Source of the DNA: Nannobrachium achirus | Lineage: Eukaryota > Chordata > Actinopteri > Myctophiformes > Myctophidae | DNA: 64,000 bases | Direction: 5' to 3' | NCBI GenBank assembly: GCA_963921795.1 | Contig: OY997640.1 | Location: 9,226,737-9,290,736 of the forward strand | Part shown: piece by piece, positions 46,101 through 61,100 of the stretch | Numbering within the stretch: the first letter of the stretch is position 1 | Layout of the letters: each line of letters opens with the position of its first letter | Translations under genes and position numbers: made by a program | Notes under the pieces: generated by a model | Told to the model about the DNA's origin: nothing | The model's input: only the letters and a program-made list of their open reading frames with translations | Database searches by the model: none

Positions 46101-49100
46101 CCGGGGTCGACGTCAGCAAGGAAACGCGGTCGCAATGGGCCCCTTGTTTTGAATAGGGGCCGCCCTAGTGTAGCTGTTAGAGCACACGCCTTTCCCGTCG
46201 TGGGTTCAAACGCAGCTGGGGTCGACGTCAGCGTGGAATTGCGGTCGCAACGGGCCCCATATTGTAAATCGCTCTGGATCAAGACCTGCTTGATTTTCAC
46301 GTAAGTATTAACTGAGTAAGTATGGAAAGATGTCCCCTTTATTCACAGGTCATATACAGTTGCAGTGCATCCAGGAGATGATGCCTACATAATATTGTAA
46401 ATGTTTGTTATTTATTTTTAAAAATTGGTTCCTGGTTTACCTACGTTTTTAGGTTACTACTTCTAGGCATGTGATATGGGGCCGCCCTAGTGTTGCTGTT
46501 AGAGCACACGCCTTTCCCGTCGTAGGTTCAAACGCAGCCGGGGTCGACGTCAGCAAGGAAACGCGGTCGCAATGGGCCCCTTGTTCTGAATAGGGGCCGC
46601 CCTATTGTAGCTGTTAGCGCACACGCCTTTCCCGTCGTGGGTTCAAACGCAGCTGGGGTCGACGTCAGCGTGGAATTGCGGTCGCAACGGGCCCCGTATT
46701 GTAATTCGCTCTGGATCAAGACCTGCTTGATTTTCACGTAAGTATTAACTGAGTAAGTATGGAAAGATGTCCCCTTTATTCACAGGTCATATACAGTTGC
46801 AGGCATCCTATAGGTAAGGTATGAAACAATGTTTACTTAACTGTATTGTTCTAAATTTCATTTCTGACTCTGTTGGATTCTTGTTGTTTATAATATACTG
46901 TATATCTAATCTACTTTTCTTTTTCTTTTTTTTTACAGGTTCCTCTCCGAAGGAACCATCACCTTAGCGTGGTGGAGAGGTTTGCGTGCCCCAATGAACC
47001 TGAGAGCTGTGTTGTCTGGTGCCTTGTGCTCCTGGAAGGGTCTCCCATGGCAAATTGGTCTCTGGGGAGGGGCCTGACTAAGAATGGTTCAAGAAGACCC
47101 AAAGAGGATGATGAAGAGTATTAGTTCGATCAGAAGGCATTTGAGATCATTTCACTCCATCAGACAAGGTAAGCTTGATTTTCACTTAAGTATTAACTGA
47201 GTAAGTATGGAAAGATGTCCCCTTTATTCACAGGTCATATACAGTTGCAGTGCAACCAGGAGATGATGCCTACATAATATTGTAACTGTTTTTTATTTAT
47301 TTTTAAAAATTGGTTCCTGGTTTACCTACGTTTTTAGGTTACTACTTCTAGGCATGTGATATGGGGCCGCCCTAGTGTTGCTGTTAGAGCACACGCCTTT
47401 CCCGCCGTGGGTTCAAACGTAGCTGGGGTCGACGTCAGCGTGGAATTGCGGTCGCAACGGGCCCCATATTGTAAATCGCTCTGGATCAAGACCTGCTTGA
47501 TTTTCACGTAAGTATTAACTGAGTAAGTATGGAAAGATGTCCCCTTTATTCACAGGTCATATACAGTTGCAGTGCATCCAGGAGATGATGCCTACATAAT
47601 ATTGTAAATGTTTGTTATTTATTTTTAAAAATTGGTTCCTGGTTTACCTACGTTTTTAGGTTACTACTTCTAGGCATGTGATATGGGGCCGCCCTAGTGT
47701 TGCTGTTAGAGCACACGCCTTTCCCGTCGTAGGTTCAAACGCAGCCGGGGTCGACGTCAGCAAGGAAACGCGGTCGCAATGGGCCCCTTGTTCTGAATAG
47801 GGGCCGCCCTAGTGTAGCTGTTAGAGCACACGCCTTTCCCGCCGTGGGTTCAAACGCAGCTGGGGTCGACGTCAGCGTGGAATTGCGGTCGCAACGGGCC
47901 CCATATTGTAAATCGCTCTGGATCAAGACCTGCTTGATTTTCACGTAAGTATTAACTGAGTAAGTATGGAAAGATGTCCCCTTTATTCACAGGTCATATA
48001 CAGTTGCAGTGCATCCAGGAGATGATGCCTACATAATATTGTAAATGTTTGTTATTTATTTTTAAAAATTGGTTCCTGGTTTACCTACGTTTTTAGGTTA
48101 CTACTTCTAGGCATGTGATATGGGGCCGCCCTAGTGTTGCTGTTAGAGCACACGCCTTTCCCGTCGTAGGTTCAAACGCAGCCGGGGTCGACGTCAGCAA
48201 GGAAACGCGGTCGCAATGGGCCCCTTGTTCTGAATAGGGGCCGCCCTATTGTAGCTGTTAGAGCACACGCCTTTCCCGTCGTGGGTTCAAACGCAGCTGG
48301 GGTCGACGTCAGCGTGGAATTGCGGTCGCAACGGGCCCCATATTGTAAATCGCTCTGGATCAAGACCTGCTTGATTTTCACGTAAGTATTAACTGAGTAA
48401 GTATGGAAAGATGTCCCCTTTATTCACAGGTCATATACAGTTGGAGTGCATCCAGGAGATGATGCCTACATAATATTGTAAATGTTTGTTATTTATTTTT
48501 AAAAATTGGTTCCTGGTTTACCTACGTTTTTAGGTTACTACTTCTAGGCATGTGATATGGGGCCGCCCTAGTGTTGCTGTTAGAGCACACGCCTTTCCCG
48601 TCGTAGGTTCAAACGCAGCCGGGGTCGACGTCAGCAAGGAAACGCGGTCGCAATGGGCCCCTTGTTTTGAATAGGGGCCGCCCTAGTGTAGCTGTTAGAG
48701 CACACGCCTTTCCCGTCGTGGGTTCAAACGCAGCTGGGGTCGACGTCAGCGTGGAATTGCGGTCGCAACGGGCCCCATATTGTAAATCGCTCTGGATCAA
48801 GACCTGCTTGATTTTCACGTAAGTATTAACTGAGTAAGTATGGAAAGATGTCCCCTTTATTCACAGGTCATATACAGTTGCAGTGCATCCAGGAGATGAT
48901 GCCTACATAATATTGTAAATGTTTGTTATTTATTTTTAAAAATTGGTTCCTGGTTTACCTACGTTTTTAGGTTACTACTTCTAGGCATGTGATATGGGGC
49001 CGCCCTAGTGTTGCTGTTAGAGCACACGCCTTTCCCGTCGTAGGTTCAAACGCAGCCGGGGTCGACGTCAGCAAGGAAACGCGGTCGCAATGGGCCCCTT

Positions 49101-52100
49101 GTTCTGAATAGGGGCCGCCCTATTGTAGCTGTTAGCGCACACGCCTTTCCCGTCGTGGGTTCAAACGCAGCTGGGGTCGACGTCAGCGTGGAATTGCGGT
49201 CGCAACGGGCCCCGTATTGTAATTCGCTCTGGATCAAGACCTGCTTGATTTTCACGTAAGTATTAACTGAGTAAGTATGGAAAGATGTCCCCTTTATTCA
49301 CAGGTCATATACAGTTGCAGGCATCCTATAGGTAAGGTATGAAACAATGTTTACTTAACTGTATTGTTCTAAATTTCATTTCTGACTCTGTTGGATTCTT
49401 GTTGTTTATAATATACTGTATATCTAATCTACTTTTCTTTTTCTTTTTTTTTACAGGTTCCTCTCCGAAGGAACCATCACCTTAGCGTGGTGGAGAGGTT
49501 TGCGTGCCCCAATGAACCTGAGAGCTGTGTTGTCTGGTGCCTTGTGCTCCTGGAAGGGTCTCCTATGGCAAATTGGTCTCTGGGGAGGGGCCTGACTAAG
49601 AATGGTTCAAGAAGACCCAAAGAGGATGATGAAGAGTATTAGTTCGATCAGAAGGCATTTGAGATCATTTCACTCCATCAGACAAGGTAAGCTTGATTTT
49701 CACTTAAGTATTAACTGAGTAAGTATGGAAAGATGTCCCCTTTATTCACAGGTCATATACAGTTGCAGTGCAACCAGGAGATGATGCCTACATAATATTG
49801 TAACTGTTTTTTATTTTTTTTTTAAAATTGGTTCTTGGTTTACCTACGTTTTTAGGTTACTATTTCTAGGCATGTGATATGGGGCCGCCCTAGTGTTGCT
49901 GTTAGAGCACACGCCTTTCCCGCCGTGGGTTCAAACGTAGCTGGGGTCGACGTCAGCGTGGAATTGCGGTCGCAACGGGCCCCATATTGTAAATCGCTCT
50001 GGATCAAGACCTGCTTGAATTTCACGTAAGTATTAACTGAGTAAGTATGGAAAGATGTCCCCTTTATTCACAGGTCATATACAGTTGCAGTGCATCCAGG
50101 AGATGATGCCTACATAATATTGTAAATGTTTGTTATTTATTTTTAAAAATTGGTTCCTGGTTTACCTACGTTTTTAGGTTACTACTTCTAGGCATGTGAT
50201 ATGGGGCCGCCCTAGTGTTGCTGTTAGAGCACACGCCTTTCCCGTCGTAGGTTCAAACGCAGCCGGGGTCGACGTCAGCAAGGAAACGCGGTCGCAATGG
50301 GCCCCTTGTTCTGAATAGGGGCCGCCCTATTGTAGCTGTTAGAGCACACGCCTTTCCCGTCGTGGGTTCAAACGCAGCTGGGGTCGACGTCAGCGTGGAA
50401 TTGCGGTCGCAACGGGCCCCATATTGTAAATCGCTCTGGATCAAGACCTGCTTGATTTTCACGTAAGTATTAACTGAGTAAGTATGGAAAGATGTCCCCT
50501 TTATTCACAGGTCATATACAGTTGGAGTGCATCCAGGAGATGATGCCTACATAATATTGTAAATGTTTGTTATTTATTTTTAAAAATTGGTTCCTGGTTT
50601 ACCTACGTTTTTAGGTTACTACTTCTAGGCATGTGATATGGGGCCGCCCTAGTGTTGCTGTTAGAGCACACGCCTTTCCCGTCGTAGGTTCAAACGCAGC
50701 CGGGGTCGACGTCAGCAAGGAAACGCGGTCGCAATGGGCCCCTTGTTTTGAATAGGGGCCGCCCTAGTGTAGCTGTTAGAGCACACGCCTTTCCCGTCGT
50801 GGGTTCAAACGCAGCTGGGGTCGACGTCAGCGTGGAATTGCGGTCGCAACGGGCCCCATATTGTAAATCGCTCTGGATCAAGACCTGCTTGATTTTCACG
50901 TAAGTATTAACTGAGTAAGTATGGAAAGATGTCCCCTTTATTCACAGGTCATATACAGTTGCAGTGCATCCAGGAGATGATGCCTACATAATATTGTAAA
51001 TGTTTGTTATTTATTTTTAAAAATTGGTTCCTGGTTTACCTACGTTTTTAGGTTACTACTTCTAGGCATGTGATATGGGGCCGCCCTAGTGTTGCTGTTA
51101 GAGCACACGCCTTTCCCGTCGTAGGTTCAAACGCAGCCGGGGTCGACGTCAGCAAGGAAACGCGGTCGCAATGGGCCCCTTGTTCTGAATAGGGGCCGCC
51201 CTATTGTAGCTGTTAGCGCACACGCCTTTCCCGTCGTGGGTTCAAACGCAGCTGGGGTCGACGTCAGCGTGGAATTGCGGTCGCAACGGGCCCCGTATTG
51301 TAATTCGCTCTGGATCAAGACCTGCTTGATTTTCACGTAAGTATTAACTGAGTAAGTATGGAAAGATGTCCCCTTTATTCACAGGTCATATACAGTTGCA
51401 GGCATCCTATAGGTAAGGTATGAAACAATGTTTACTTAACTGTATTGTTCTAAATTTCATTTCTGACTCTGTTGGATTCTTGTTGTTTATAATATACTGT
51501 ATATCTAATCTACTTTTCTTTTTCTTTTTTTTTACAGGTTCCTCTCCGAAGGAACCATCACCTTAGCGTGGTGGAGAGGTTTGCGTGCCCCAATGAACCT
51601 GAGAGCTGTGTTGTCTGGTGCCTTGTGCTCCTGGAAGGGTCTCCCATGGCAAATTGGTCTCTGGGGAGGGGCCTGACTAAGAATGGTTCAAGAAGACCCA
51701 AAGAGGATGATGAAGAGTATTAGTTCGATCAGAAGGCATTTGAGATCATTTCACTCCATCAGACAAGGTAAGCTTGATTTTCACTTAAGTATTAACTGAG
51801 TAAGTATGGAAAGATGTCCCCTTTATTCACAGGTCATATACAGTTGCAGTGCAACCAGGAGATGATGCCTACATAATATTGTAACTGTTTTTTATTTATT
51901 TTTAAAAATTGGTTCTTGGTTTACCTACGTTTTTAGGTTACTATTTCTAGGCATGTGATATGGGGCCGCCCTAGTGTTGCTGTTAGAGCACACGCCTTTC
52001 CCGCCGTGGGTTCAAACGCAGCCGGGGTCGACGTCAGCAAGGAAACGCGGTCGCAATGGGCCCCTTGTTCTGAATAGGGGCCGCCCTAGTGTAGCTGTTA

Positions 52101-55100
52101 GAGCACACGCCTTTCCCGTCGTGGGTTCAAACGCAGCTGGGGTCGACGTCAGCGTGGAATTGCGGTCGCAACGGGCCCCATATTGTAAATCGCTCTGGAT
52201 CAAGACCTGCTTGATTTTCACGTAAGTATTAACTGAGTAAGTATGGAAAGATGTCCCCTTTATTCACAGGTCATATACAGTTGCAGTGCATCCAGGAGAT
52301 GATGCCTACATAATATTGTAAATGTTTGTTATTTATTTTTAAAAATTGGTTCCTGGTTTACCTACGTTTTTAGGTTACTACTTCTAGGCATGTGATATGG
52401 GGCCGCCCTAGTGTTGCTGTTAGAGCACACGCCTTTCCCGTCGTAGGTTCAAACGCAGCCGGGGTCGACGTCAGCAAGGAAACGCGGTCGCAATGGGCCC
52501 CTTGTTCTGAATAGGGGCCGCCCTAGTGTAGCTGTTAGAGCACACGCCTTTCCCGCCGTGGGTTCAAACGCAGCTGGGGTCGACGTCAGCGTGGAATTGC
52601 GGTCGCAACGGGCCCCATATTGTAAATCGCTCTGGATCAAGACCTGCTTGATTTTCACGTAAGTATTAACTGAGTAAGTATGGAAAGATGTCCCCTTTAT
52701 TCACAGGTCATATACAGTTGCAGTGCATCCAGGAGATGATGCCTACATAATATTGTAAATGTTTGTTATTTATTTTTAAAAATTGGTTCCTGGTTTACCT
52801 ACGTTTTTAGGTTACTACTTCTAGGCATGTGATATGGGGCCGCCCTAGTGTTGCTGTTAAAGCACACGCCTTTCCCGTCGTAGGTTCAAACGCAGCCGGG
52901 GTCGACGTCAGCAAGGAAACGCGGTCGCAATGGGCCCCTTGTTCTGAATAGGGGCCGCCCTAGTGTAGCTGTTAGAGCACACGCCTTTCCCGCCGTGGGT
53001 TCAAACGCAGCTGAGGTCGACGTCAGCGTGGAATTGCGGTCGCAACGGGCCCCATATTGTAAATCGCTCTGGATCAAGACCTGCTTGATTTTCACGTAAG
53101 TATTAACTGAGTAAGTATGGAAAGATGTCCCCTTTATTCACAGGTCATATACAGTTGCAGGCATCCTATAGGTAAGGTATGAAACAATGTTTACTTAACT
53201 GTATTGTTCTAAATTTCATTTCGGACTCTGTTTGATTCTTGTTGTTTATAATATACTGTATATCTAATCTACTTTTCTTTTTCTTTTTTTTTACAGGTTC
53301 CTCTCCGAAGGAACCATCACCTTAGCGTGGTGGAGAGGTTTGCGTGCCCCAATGAACCTGAGAGCTGTGTTGTCTGGTGCCTTGTGCTCCTGGAAGGGTC
53401 TCCCATGGCAAATTGGTCTCTGGGGAGGGGCCTGACTAAGAATGGTTCAAGAAGACCCAAAGAGGATGATGAAGAGTATTAGTTCGATCAGAAGGCATTT
53501 GAGATCATTTCACTCCATCAGACAAGGTAAGCTTGATTTTCACTTAAGTATTAACTGAGTAAGTATGGAAAGATGTCCCCTTTATTCACAGGTCATATAC
53601 AGTTGCAGTGCAACCAGGAGATGATGCCTACATAATATTGTAAATGTTTGTTATTTATTTTTAAAAATTGGTTCCTGGTTTATCTACGTTTTTAGGTTAC
53701 TACTTCTAGGCATGTGATATGGGGCCGCCCTAGTGTTGCTGTTAGAGCACACGCCTTTCCCGTCGTAGGTTCAAACGCAGCCGGGGTCGACGTCAGCAAG
53801 GAAACGCGGTCGCAATGGGCCCCTTGTTCTGAATAGGGGCCGCCCTAGTGTAGCTGTTAGAGCACACGCCTTTCCCGTCGTGGGTTCAAACGCAGCTGGG
53901 GTCGACGTCAGCGTGGAATTGCGGTCGCAACGGGCCCCATATTGTAAATCGCTCTGGATCAAGACCTGCTTGATTTTCACGTAAGTATTAACTGAGTAAG
54001 TATGGAAAGATGTCCCCTTTATTCACAGGTCATATACAGTTGCAGTGCATCCAGGAGATGATGCCTACATAATATTGTAAATGTTTGTTATTTATTTTTA
54101 AAAATTGGTTCCTGGTTTACCTACGTTTTTAGGTTACTACTTCTAGGCATGTGATATGGGGCCGCCCTAGTGTTGCTGTTAGAGCACACGCCTTTCCCGT
54201 CGTAGGTTCAAACGCAGCCGGGGTCGACGTCAGCAAGGAAACGCGGTCGCAATGGGCCCCTTGTTCTGAATAGGGGCCGCCCTAGTGTAGCTGTTAGAGC
54301 ACACGCCTTTCCCGCCGTGGGTTCAAACGCAGCTGGGGTCGACGTCAGCGTGGAATTGCGGTCGCAACGGGCCCCATATTGTAAATCGCTCTGGATCAAG
54401 ACCTGCTTGATTTTCACGTAAGTATTAACTGAGTAAGTATGGAAAGATGTCCCCTTTATTCACAGGTCATATACAGTTGCAGTGCATCCAGGAGATGATG
54501 CCTACATAATATTGTAAATGTTTGTTATTTATTTTTAAAAATTGGTTCCTGGTTTACCTACGTTTTTAGGTTACTACTTCTAGGCATGTGATATGGGGCC
54601 GCCCTAGTGTTGCTGTTAGAGCACACGCCTTTCCCGTCGTAGGTTCAAACGCAGCCGGGGTCGACGTCAGCAAGGAAACGCGGTCGCAATGGGCCCCTTG
54701 TTCTGAATAGGGGCCGCCCTAGTGTAGCTGTTAGAGCACACGCCTTTCCCGTCGTGGGTTCAAACGCAGCTGGGGTCGACGTCAGCGTGGAATTGCGGTC
54801 GCAACGGGCCCCATATTGTAAATCGCTCTGGATCAAGACCTGCTTGATTTTCACGTAAGTATTAACTGAGTAAGTATGGAAAGATGTCCCCTTTATTCAC
54901 AGGTCATATACAGTTGCAGGCATCCTATAGGTAAGGTATGAAACAATGTTTACTTAACTGTATTGTTCTAAATTTCATTTCTGACTCTGTTTGATTCTTG
55001 TTGTTTATAATATACTGTATATCTAATCTACTTTTCTTTTTCTTTTTTTTTACAGGTTCCTCTCCGAAGGAACCATCACCTTAGCGTGGTGGAGAGGTTT

Positions 55101-58100
55101 GCGTGCCCCAATGAACCTGAGAGCTGTGTTGTCTGGTGCCTTGTGCTCCTGGAAGGGTCTCCCATGGCAAATTGGTCTCTGGGGAGGGGCCTGACTAAGA
55201 ATGGTTCAAGAAGACCCAAAGAGGATGATGAAGAGTATTAGTTCGATCAGAAGGCATTTGAGATCATTTCACTCCATCAGACAAGGTAAGCTTGATTTTC
55301 ACTTAAGTATTAACTGAGTAAGTATGGAAAGATGTCCCCTTTATTCACAGGTCATATACAGTTGCAGTGCAACCAGGAGATGATGCCTACATAATATTGT
55401 AAATGTTTGTTATTTATTTTTAAAAATTGGTTCCTGGTTTATCTACGTTTTTAGGTTACTACTTCTAGGCATGTGATATGGGGCCGCCCTAGTGTTGCTG
55501 TTAGAGCACACGCCTTTCCCGTCGTAGGTTCAAACGCAGCCGGGGTCGACGTCAGCAAGGAAACGCGGTCGCAATGGGCCCCTTGTTCTGAATAGGGGCC
55601 GCCCTATTGTAGCTGTTAGCGCACACGCCTTTCCCGTCGTGGGTTCAAACGCAGCTGGGGTCGACGTCAGCGTGGAATTGCGGTCGCAACGGGCCCCGTA
55701 TTGTAATTCGCTCTGGATCAAGACCTGCTTGATTTTCACGTAAGTATTAACTGAGTAAGTATGGAAAGATGTCCCCTTTATTCACAGGTCATATACAGTT
55801 GCAGGCATCCTATAGGTAAGGTATGAAACAATGTTTACTTAACTGTATTGTTCTAAATTTCATTTCTGACTCTGTTGGATTCTTGTTGTTTATAATATAC
55901 TGTATATCTAATCTACTTTTCTTTTTCTTTTTTTTTACAGGTTCCTCTCCGAAGGAACCATCACCTTAGCGTGGTGGAGAGGTTTGCGTGCCCCAATGAA
56001 CCTGAGAGCTGTGTTGTCTGGTGCCTTGTGCTCCTGGAAGGGTCTCCCATGGCAAATTGGTCTCTGGGGAGGGGCCTGACTAAGAATGGTTCAAGAAGAC
56101 CCAAAGAGGATGATGAAGAGTATTAGTTCGATCAGAAGGCATTTGAGATCATTTCACTCCATCAGACAAGGTAAGCTTGATTTTCACTTAAGTATTAACT
56201 GAGTAAGTATGGAAAGATGTCCCCTTTATTCACAGGTCATATACAGTTGCAGTGCAACCAGGAGATGATGCCTACATAATATTGTAACTGTTTTTTATTT
56301 TTTTTAAAAAATTGGTTCTTGGTTTACCTACGTTTTTAGGTTACTATTTCTAGGCATGTGATATGGGGCCGCCCTAGTGTTGCTGTTAGAGCACACGCCT
56401 TTCCCGCCGTGGGTTCAAACGTAGCTGGGGTCGACGTCAGCGTGGAATTGCGGTCGCAACGGGCCCCATATTGTAAATCGCTCTGGATCAAGACCTGCTT
56501 GATTTTCACGTAAGTATTAACTGAGTAAGTATGGAAAGATGTCCCCTTTATTCACAGGTCATATACAGTTGCAGTGCATCCAGGAGATGATGCCTACATA
56601 ATATTGTAAATGTTTGTTATTTATTTTTAAAAATTGGTTCCTGGTTTACCTACGTTTTTAGGTTACTACTTCTAGGCATGTGATATGGGGCCGCCCTAGT
56701 GTTGCTGTTAGAGCACACGCCTTTCCCGTCGTAGGTTCAAACGCAGCCGGGGTCGACGTCAGCAAGGAAACGCGGTCGCAATGGGCCCCTTGTTCTGAAT
56801 AGGGGCCGCCCTAGTGTAGCTGTTAGAGCACACGCCTTTCCCGTCGTGGGTTCAAACGCAGCTGGGGTCGACGTCAGCGTGGAATTGCGGTCGCAACGGG
56901 CCCCATATTGTAAATCGCTCTGGATCAAGACCTGCTTGATTTTCACGTAAGTATTAACTGAGTAAGTATGGAAAGATGTCCCCTTTACTGACAGATAATT
57001 TACAGTTGCAGTGCATCCAGGAGATGATTCCTACATAATATTTTAAATGTTTTTTATTTATTTTTAAAAATTGGTTCTTGGTTTACCTACGTTTTTAGGT
57101 TACTACTTCTAGGCATGTGATATGGGGCCGCCCTAGTGTAGCTGTTAGAGCACACGCCTTTCCCGTCGTGGGTTCAAACGCAGCTGGGGTCGACGTCAGC
57201 GTGGAATTGCGGTCGCAACGGGCCCCATATTGTAAATCGCTCTGGATCAAGACCTGCTTGATTTTCACGTAAGTATTAACTGAGTAAGTATGGAAAGATG
57301 TCCCCTTTATTCACAGGTCATATACAGTTGCAGGCATCCTATAGGTAAGGTATGAAACAATGTTTACTTAACTGTATTGTTCTAAATTTCATTTCTGACT
57401 CTGTTTGATTCTTGTTGTTTATAATATACTGTATATCTAATCTACTTTTCTTTTTCTTTTTTTTTACAGGTTCCTCTCCGAAGGAACCATCACCTTAGCG
57501 TGGTGGAGAGGTTTGCGTGCCCCAATGAACCTGAGAGCTGTGTTGTCTGGTGCCTTGTGCTTCTGGAAGGGTCTCCCATGGCAAATTGGTCTCTGGGGAG
57601 GGGCCTGACTAAGAATGGTTCAAGAAGACCCAAAGAGGATGATGAAGAGTATTAGTTCGATCAGAAGGCATTTGAGATCATTTCACTCCATCAGACAAGG
57701 TAAGCTTGATTTTCACTTAAGTATTAACTGAGTAAGTATGGAAAGATGTCCCCTTTATTCACAGGTCATATACAGTTGCAGTGCAACCAGGAGATGATGC
57801 CTACATAATATTGTAACTGTTTTTTATTTATTTTTAAAAATTGGTTCTTGGTTTACCTACGTTTTTAGGTTACTATTTCTAGGCATGTGATATGGGGCCG
57901 CCCTAGTGTTGCTGTTAGAGCACACGCCTTTCCCGCCGTGGGTTCAAACGCAGCCGGGGTCGACGTCAGCAAGGAAACGCGGTCGCAATGGGCCCCTTGT
58001 TCTGAATAGTGGCCGCCCTAGTGTAGCTGTTAGAGCACACGCCTTTCCCGTCGTGGGTTCAAACGCAGCTGGGGTCGACGTCAGCGTGGAATTGCGGTCG

Positions 58101-61100
58101 CAACGGGCCCCATATTGTAAATCGCTCTGGATCAAGACCTGCTTGATTTTCACGTAAGTATTAACTGAGTAAGTATGGAAAGATGTCCCCTTTATTCACA
58201 GGTCATATACAGTTGCAGTGCATCCAGGAGATGATGCCTACATAATATTGTAAATGTTTGTTATTTATTTTTAAAAATTGGTTCCTGGTTTACCTACGTT
58301 TTTAGGTTACTACTTCTAGGCATGTGATATGGGGCCGCCCTAGTGTTGCTGTTAGAGCACACGCCTTTCCCGTCGTAGGTTCAAACGCAGCCGGGGTCGA
58401 CGTCAGCAAGGAAACGCGGTCGCAATGGGCCCCTTGTTCTGAATAGGGGCCGCCCTAGTGTAGCTGTTAGAGCACACGCCTTTCCCGCCGTGGGTTCAAA
58501 CGCAGCTGGGGTCGACGTCAGCGTGGAATTGCGGTCGCAACGGGCCCCATATTGTAAATCGCTCTGGATCAAGACCTGCTTGATTTTCACGTAAGTATTA
58601 ACTGAGTAAGTATGGAAAGATGTCCCCTTTATTCACAGGTCATATACAGTTGCAGTGCATCCAGGAGATGATGCCTACATAATATTGTAAATGTTTGTTA
58701 TTTATTTTTAAAAATTGGTTCCTGGTTTACCTACGTTTTTAGGTTACTACTTCTAGGCATGTGATATGGGGCCGCCCTAGTGTTGCTGTTAGAGCACACG
58801 CCTTTCCCGTCGTAGGTTCAAACGCAGCCGGGGTCGACGTCAGCAAGGAAACGCGGTCGCAATGGGCCCCTTGTTCTGAATAGGGGCCGCCCTATTGTAG
58901 CTGTTAGAGCACACGCCTTTCCCGTCGTGGGTTCAAACGCAGCTGGGGTCGACGTCAGCGTGGAATTGCGGTCGCAACAGGCCCCATATTGTAAATCGCT
59001 CTGGATCAAGACCTGCTTGATTTTCACGTAAGTATTAACTGAGTAAGTATGGAAAGATGTCCCCTTTATTCACAGGTCATATACAGTTGGAGTGCATCCA
59101 GGAGATGATGCCTACATAATATTGTAAATGTTTGTTATTTATTTTTAAAAATTGGTTCCTGGTTTACCTACGTTTTTAGGTTACTACTTCTAGGCATGTG
59201 ATATGGGGCCGCCCTAGTGTTGCTGTTAGAGCACACGCCTTTCCCGTCGTAGGTTCAAACGCAGCCGGGGTCGACGTCAGCAAGGAAACGCGGTCGCAAT
59301 GGGCCCCTTGTTTTGAATAGGGGCCGCCCTAGTGTAGCTGTTAGAGCACACGCCTTTCCCGTCGTGGGTTCAAACGCAGCTGGGGTCGACGTCAGCGTGG
59401 AATTGCGGTCGCAACGGGCCCCATATTGTAAATCGCTCTGGATCAAGACCTGCTTGATTTTCACGTAAGTATTAACTGAGTAAGTATGGAAAGATGTCCC
59501 CTTTATTCACAGGTCATATACAGTTGCAGTGCATCCAGGAGATGATGCCTACATAATATTGTAAATGTTTGTTATTTATTTTTAAAAATTGGTTCCTGGT
59601 TTACCTACGTTTTTAGGTTACTACTTCTAGGCATGTGATATGGGGCCGCCCTAGTGTTGCTGTTAGAGCACACGCCTTTCCCGTCGTAGGTTCAAACGCA
59701 GCCGGGGTCGACGTCAGCAAGGAAACGCGGTCGCAATGGGCCCCTTGTTCTGAATAGGGGCCGCCCTATTGTAGCTGTTAGCGCACACGCCTTTCCCGTC
59801 GTGGGTTCAAACGCAGCTGGGGTCGACGTCAGCGTGGAATTGCGGTCGCAACGGGCCCCGTATTGTAATTCGCTCTGGATCAAGACCTGCTTGATTTTCA
59901 CGTAAGTATTAACTGAGTAAGTATGGAAAGATGTCCCCTTTATTCACAGGTCATATACAGTTGCAGGCATCCTATAGGTAAGGTATGAAACAATGTTTAC
60001 TTAACTGTATTGTTCTAAATTTCATTTCTGACTCTGTTGGATTCTTGTTGTTTATAATATACTGTATATCTAATCTACTTTTCTTTTTCTTTTTTTTTAC
60101 AGGTTCCTCTCCGAAGGAACCATCACCTTAGCGTGGTGGAGAGGTTTGCGTGCCCCAATGAACCTGAGAGCTGTGTTGTCTGGTGCCTTGTGCTCCTGGA
60201 AGGGTCTCCCATGGCAAATTGGTCTCTGGGGAGGGGCCTGACTAAGAATGGTTCAAGAAGACCCAAAGAGGATGATGAAGACTATTAGTTCGATCAGAAG
60301 GCATTTGAGATCATTTCACTCCATCAGACAAGGTAAGCTTGATTTTCACTTAAGTATTAACTGAGTAAGTATGGAAAGATGTCCCCTTTATTCACAGGTC
60401 ATATACAGTTGCAGTGCAACCAGGAGATGATGCCTACATAATATTGTAACTGTTTTTTATTTATTTTTAAAAATTGGTTCTTGGTTTACCTACGTTTTTA
60501 GGTTACTATTTCTAGGCATGTGATATGGGGCCGCCCTAGTGTTGCTGTTAGAGCACACGCCTTTCCCGCCGTGGGTTCAAACGCAGCCGGGGTCGACGTC
60601 AGCAAGGAAACGCGGTCGCAATGGGCCCCTTGTTCTGAATAGGGGCCGCCCTAGTGTAGCTGTTAGAGCACACGCCTTTCCCGTCGTGGGTTCAAACGCA
60701 GCTGGGGTCGACGTCAGCGTGGAATTGCGGTCGCAACGGGCCCCATATTGTAAATCGCTCTGGATCAAGACCTGCTTGATTTTCACGTAAGTATTAACTG
60801 AGTAAGTATGGAAAGATGTCCCCTTTATTCACAGGTCATATACAGTTGCAGTGCATCCAGGAGATGATGCCTACATAATATTGTAAATGTTTGTTATTTA
60901 TTTTTAAAAATTGGTTCCTGGTTTACCTACGTTTTTAGGTTACTACTTCTAGGCATGTGATATGGGGCCGCCCTAGTGTTGCTGTTAGAGCACACGCCTT
61001 TCCCGTCGTAGGTTCAAACGCAGCCGGGGTCGACGTCAGCAAGGAAACGCGGTCGCAATGGGCCCCTTGTTCTGAATAGGGGCCGCCCTAGTGTAGCTGT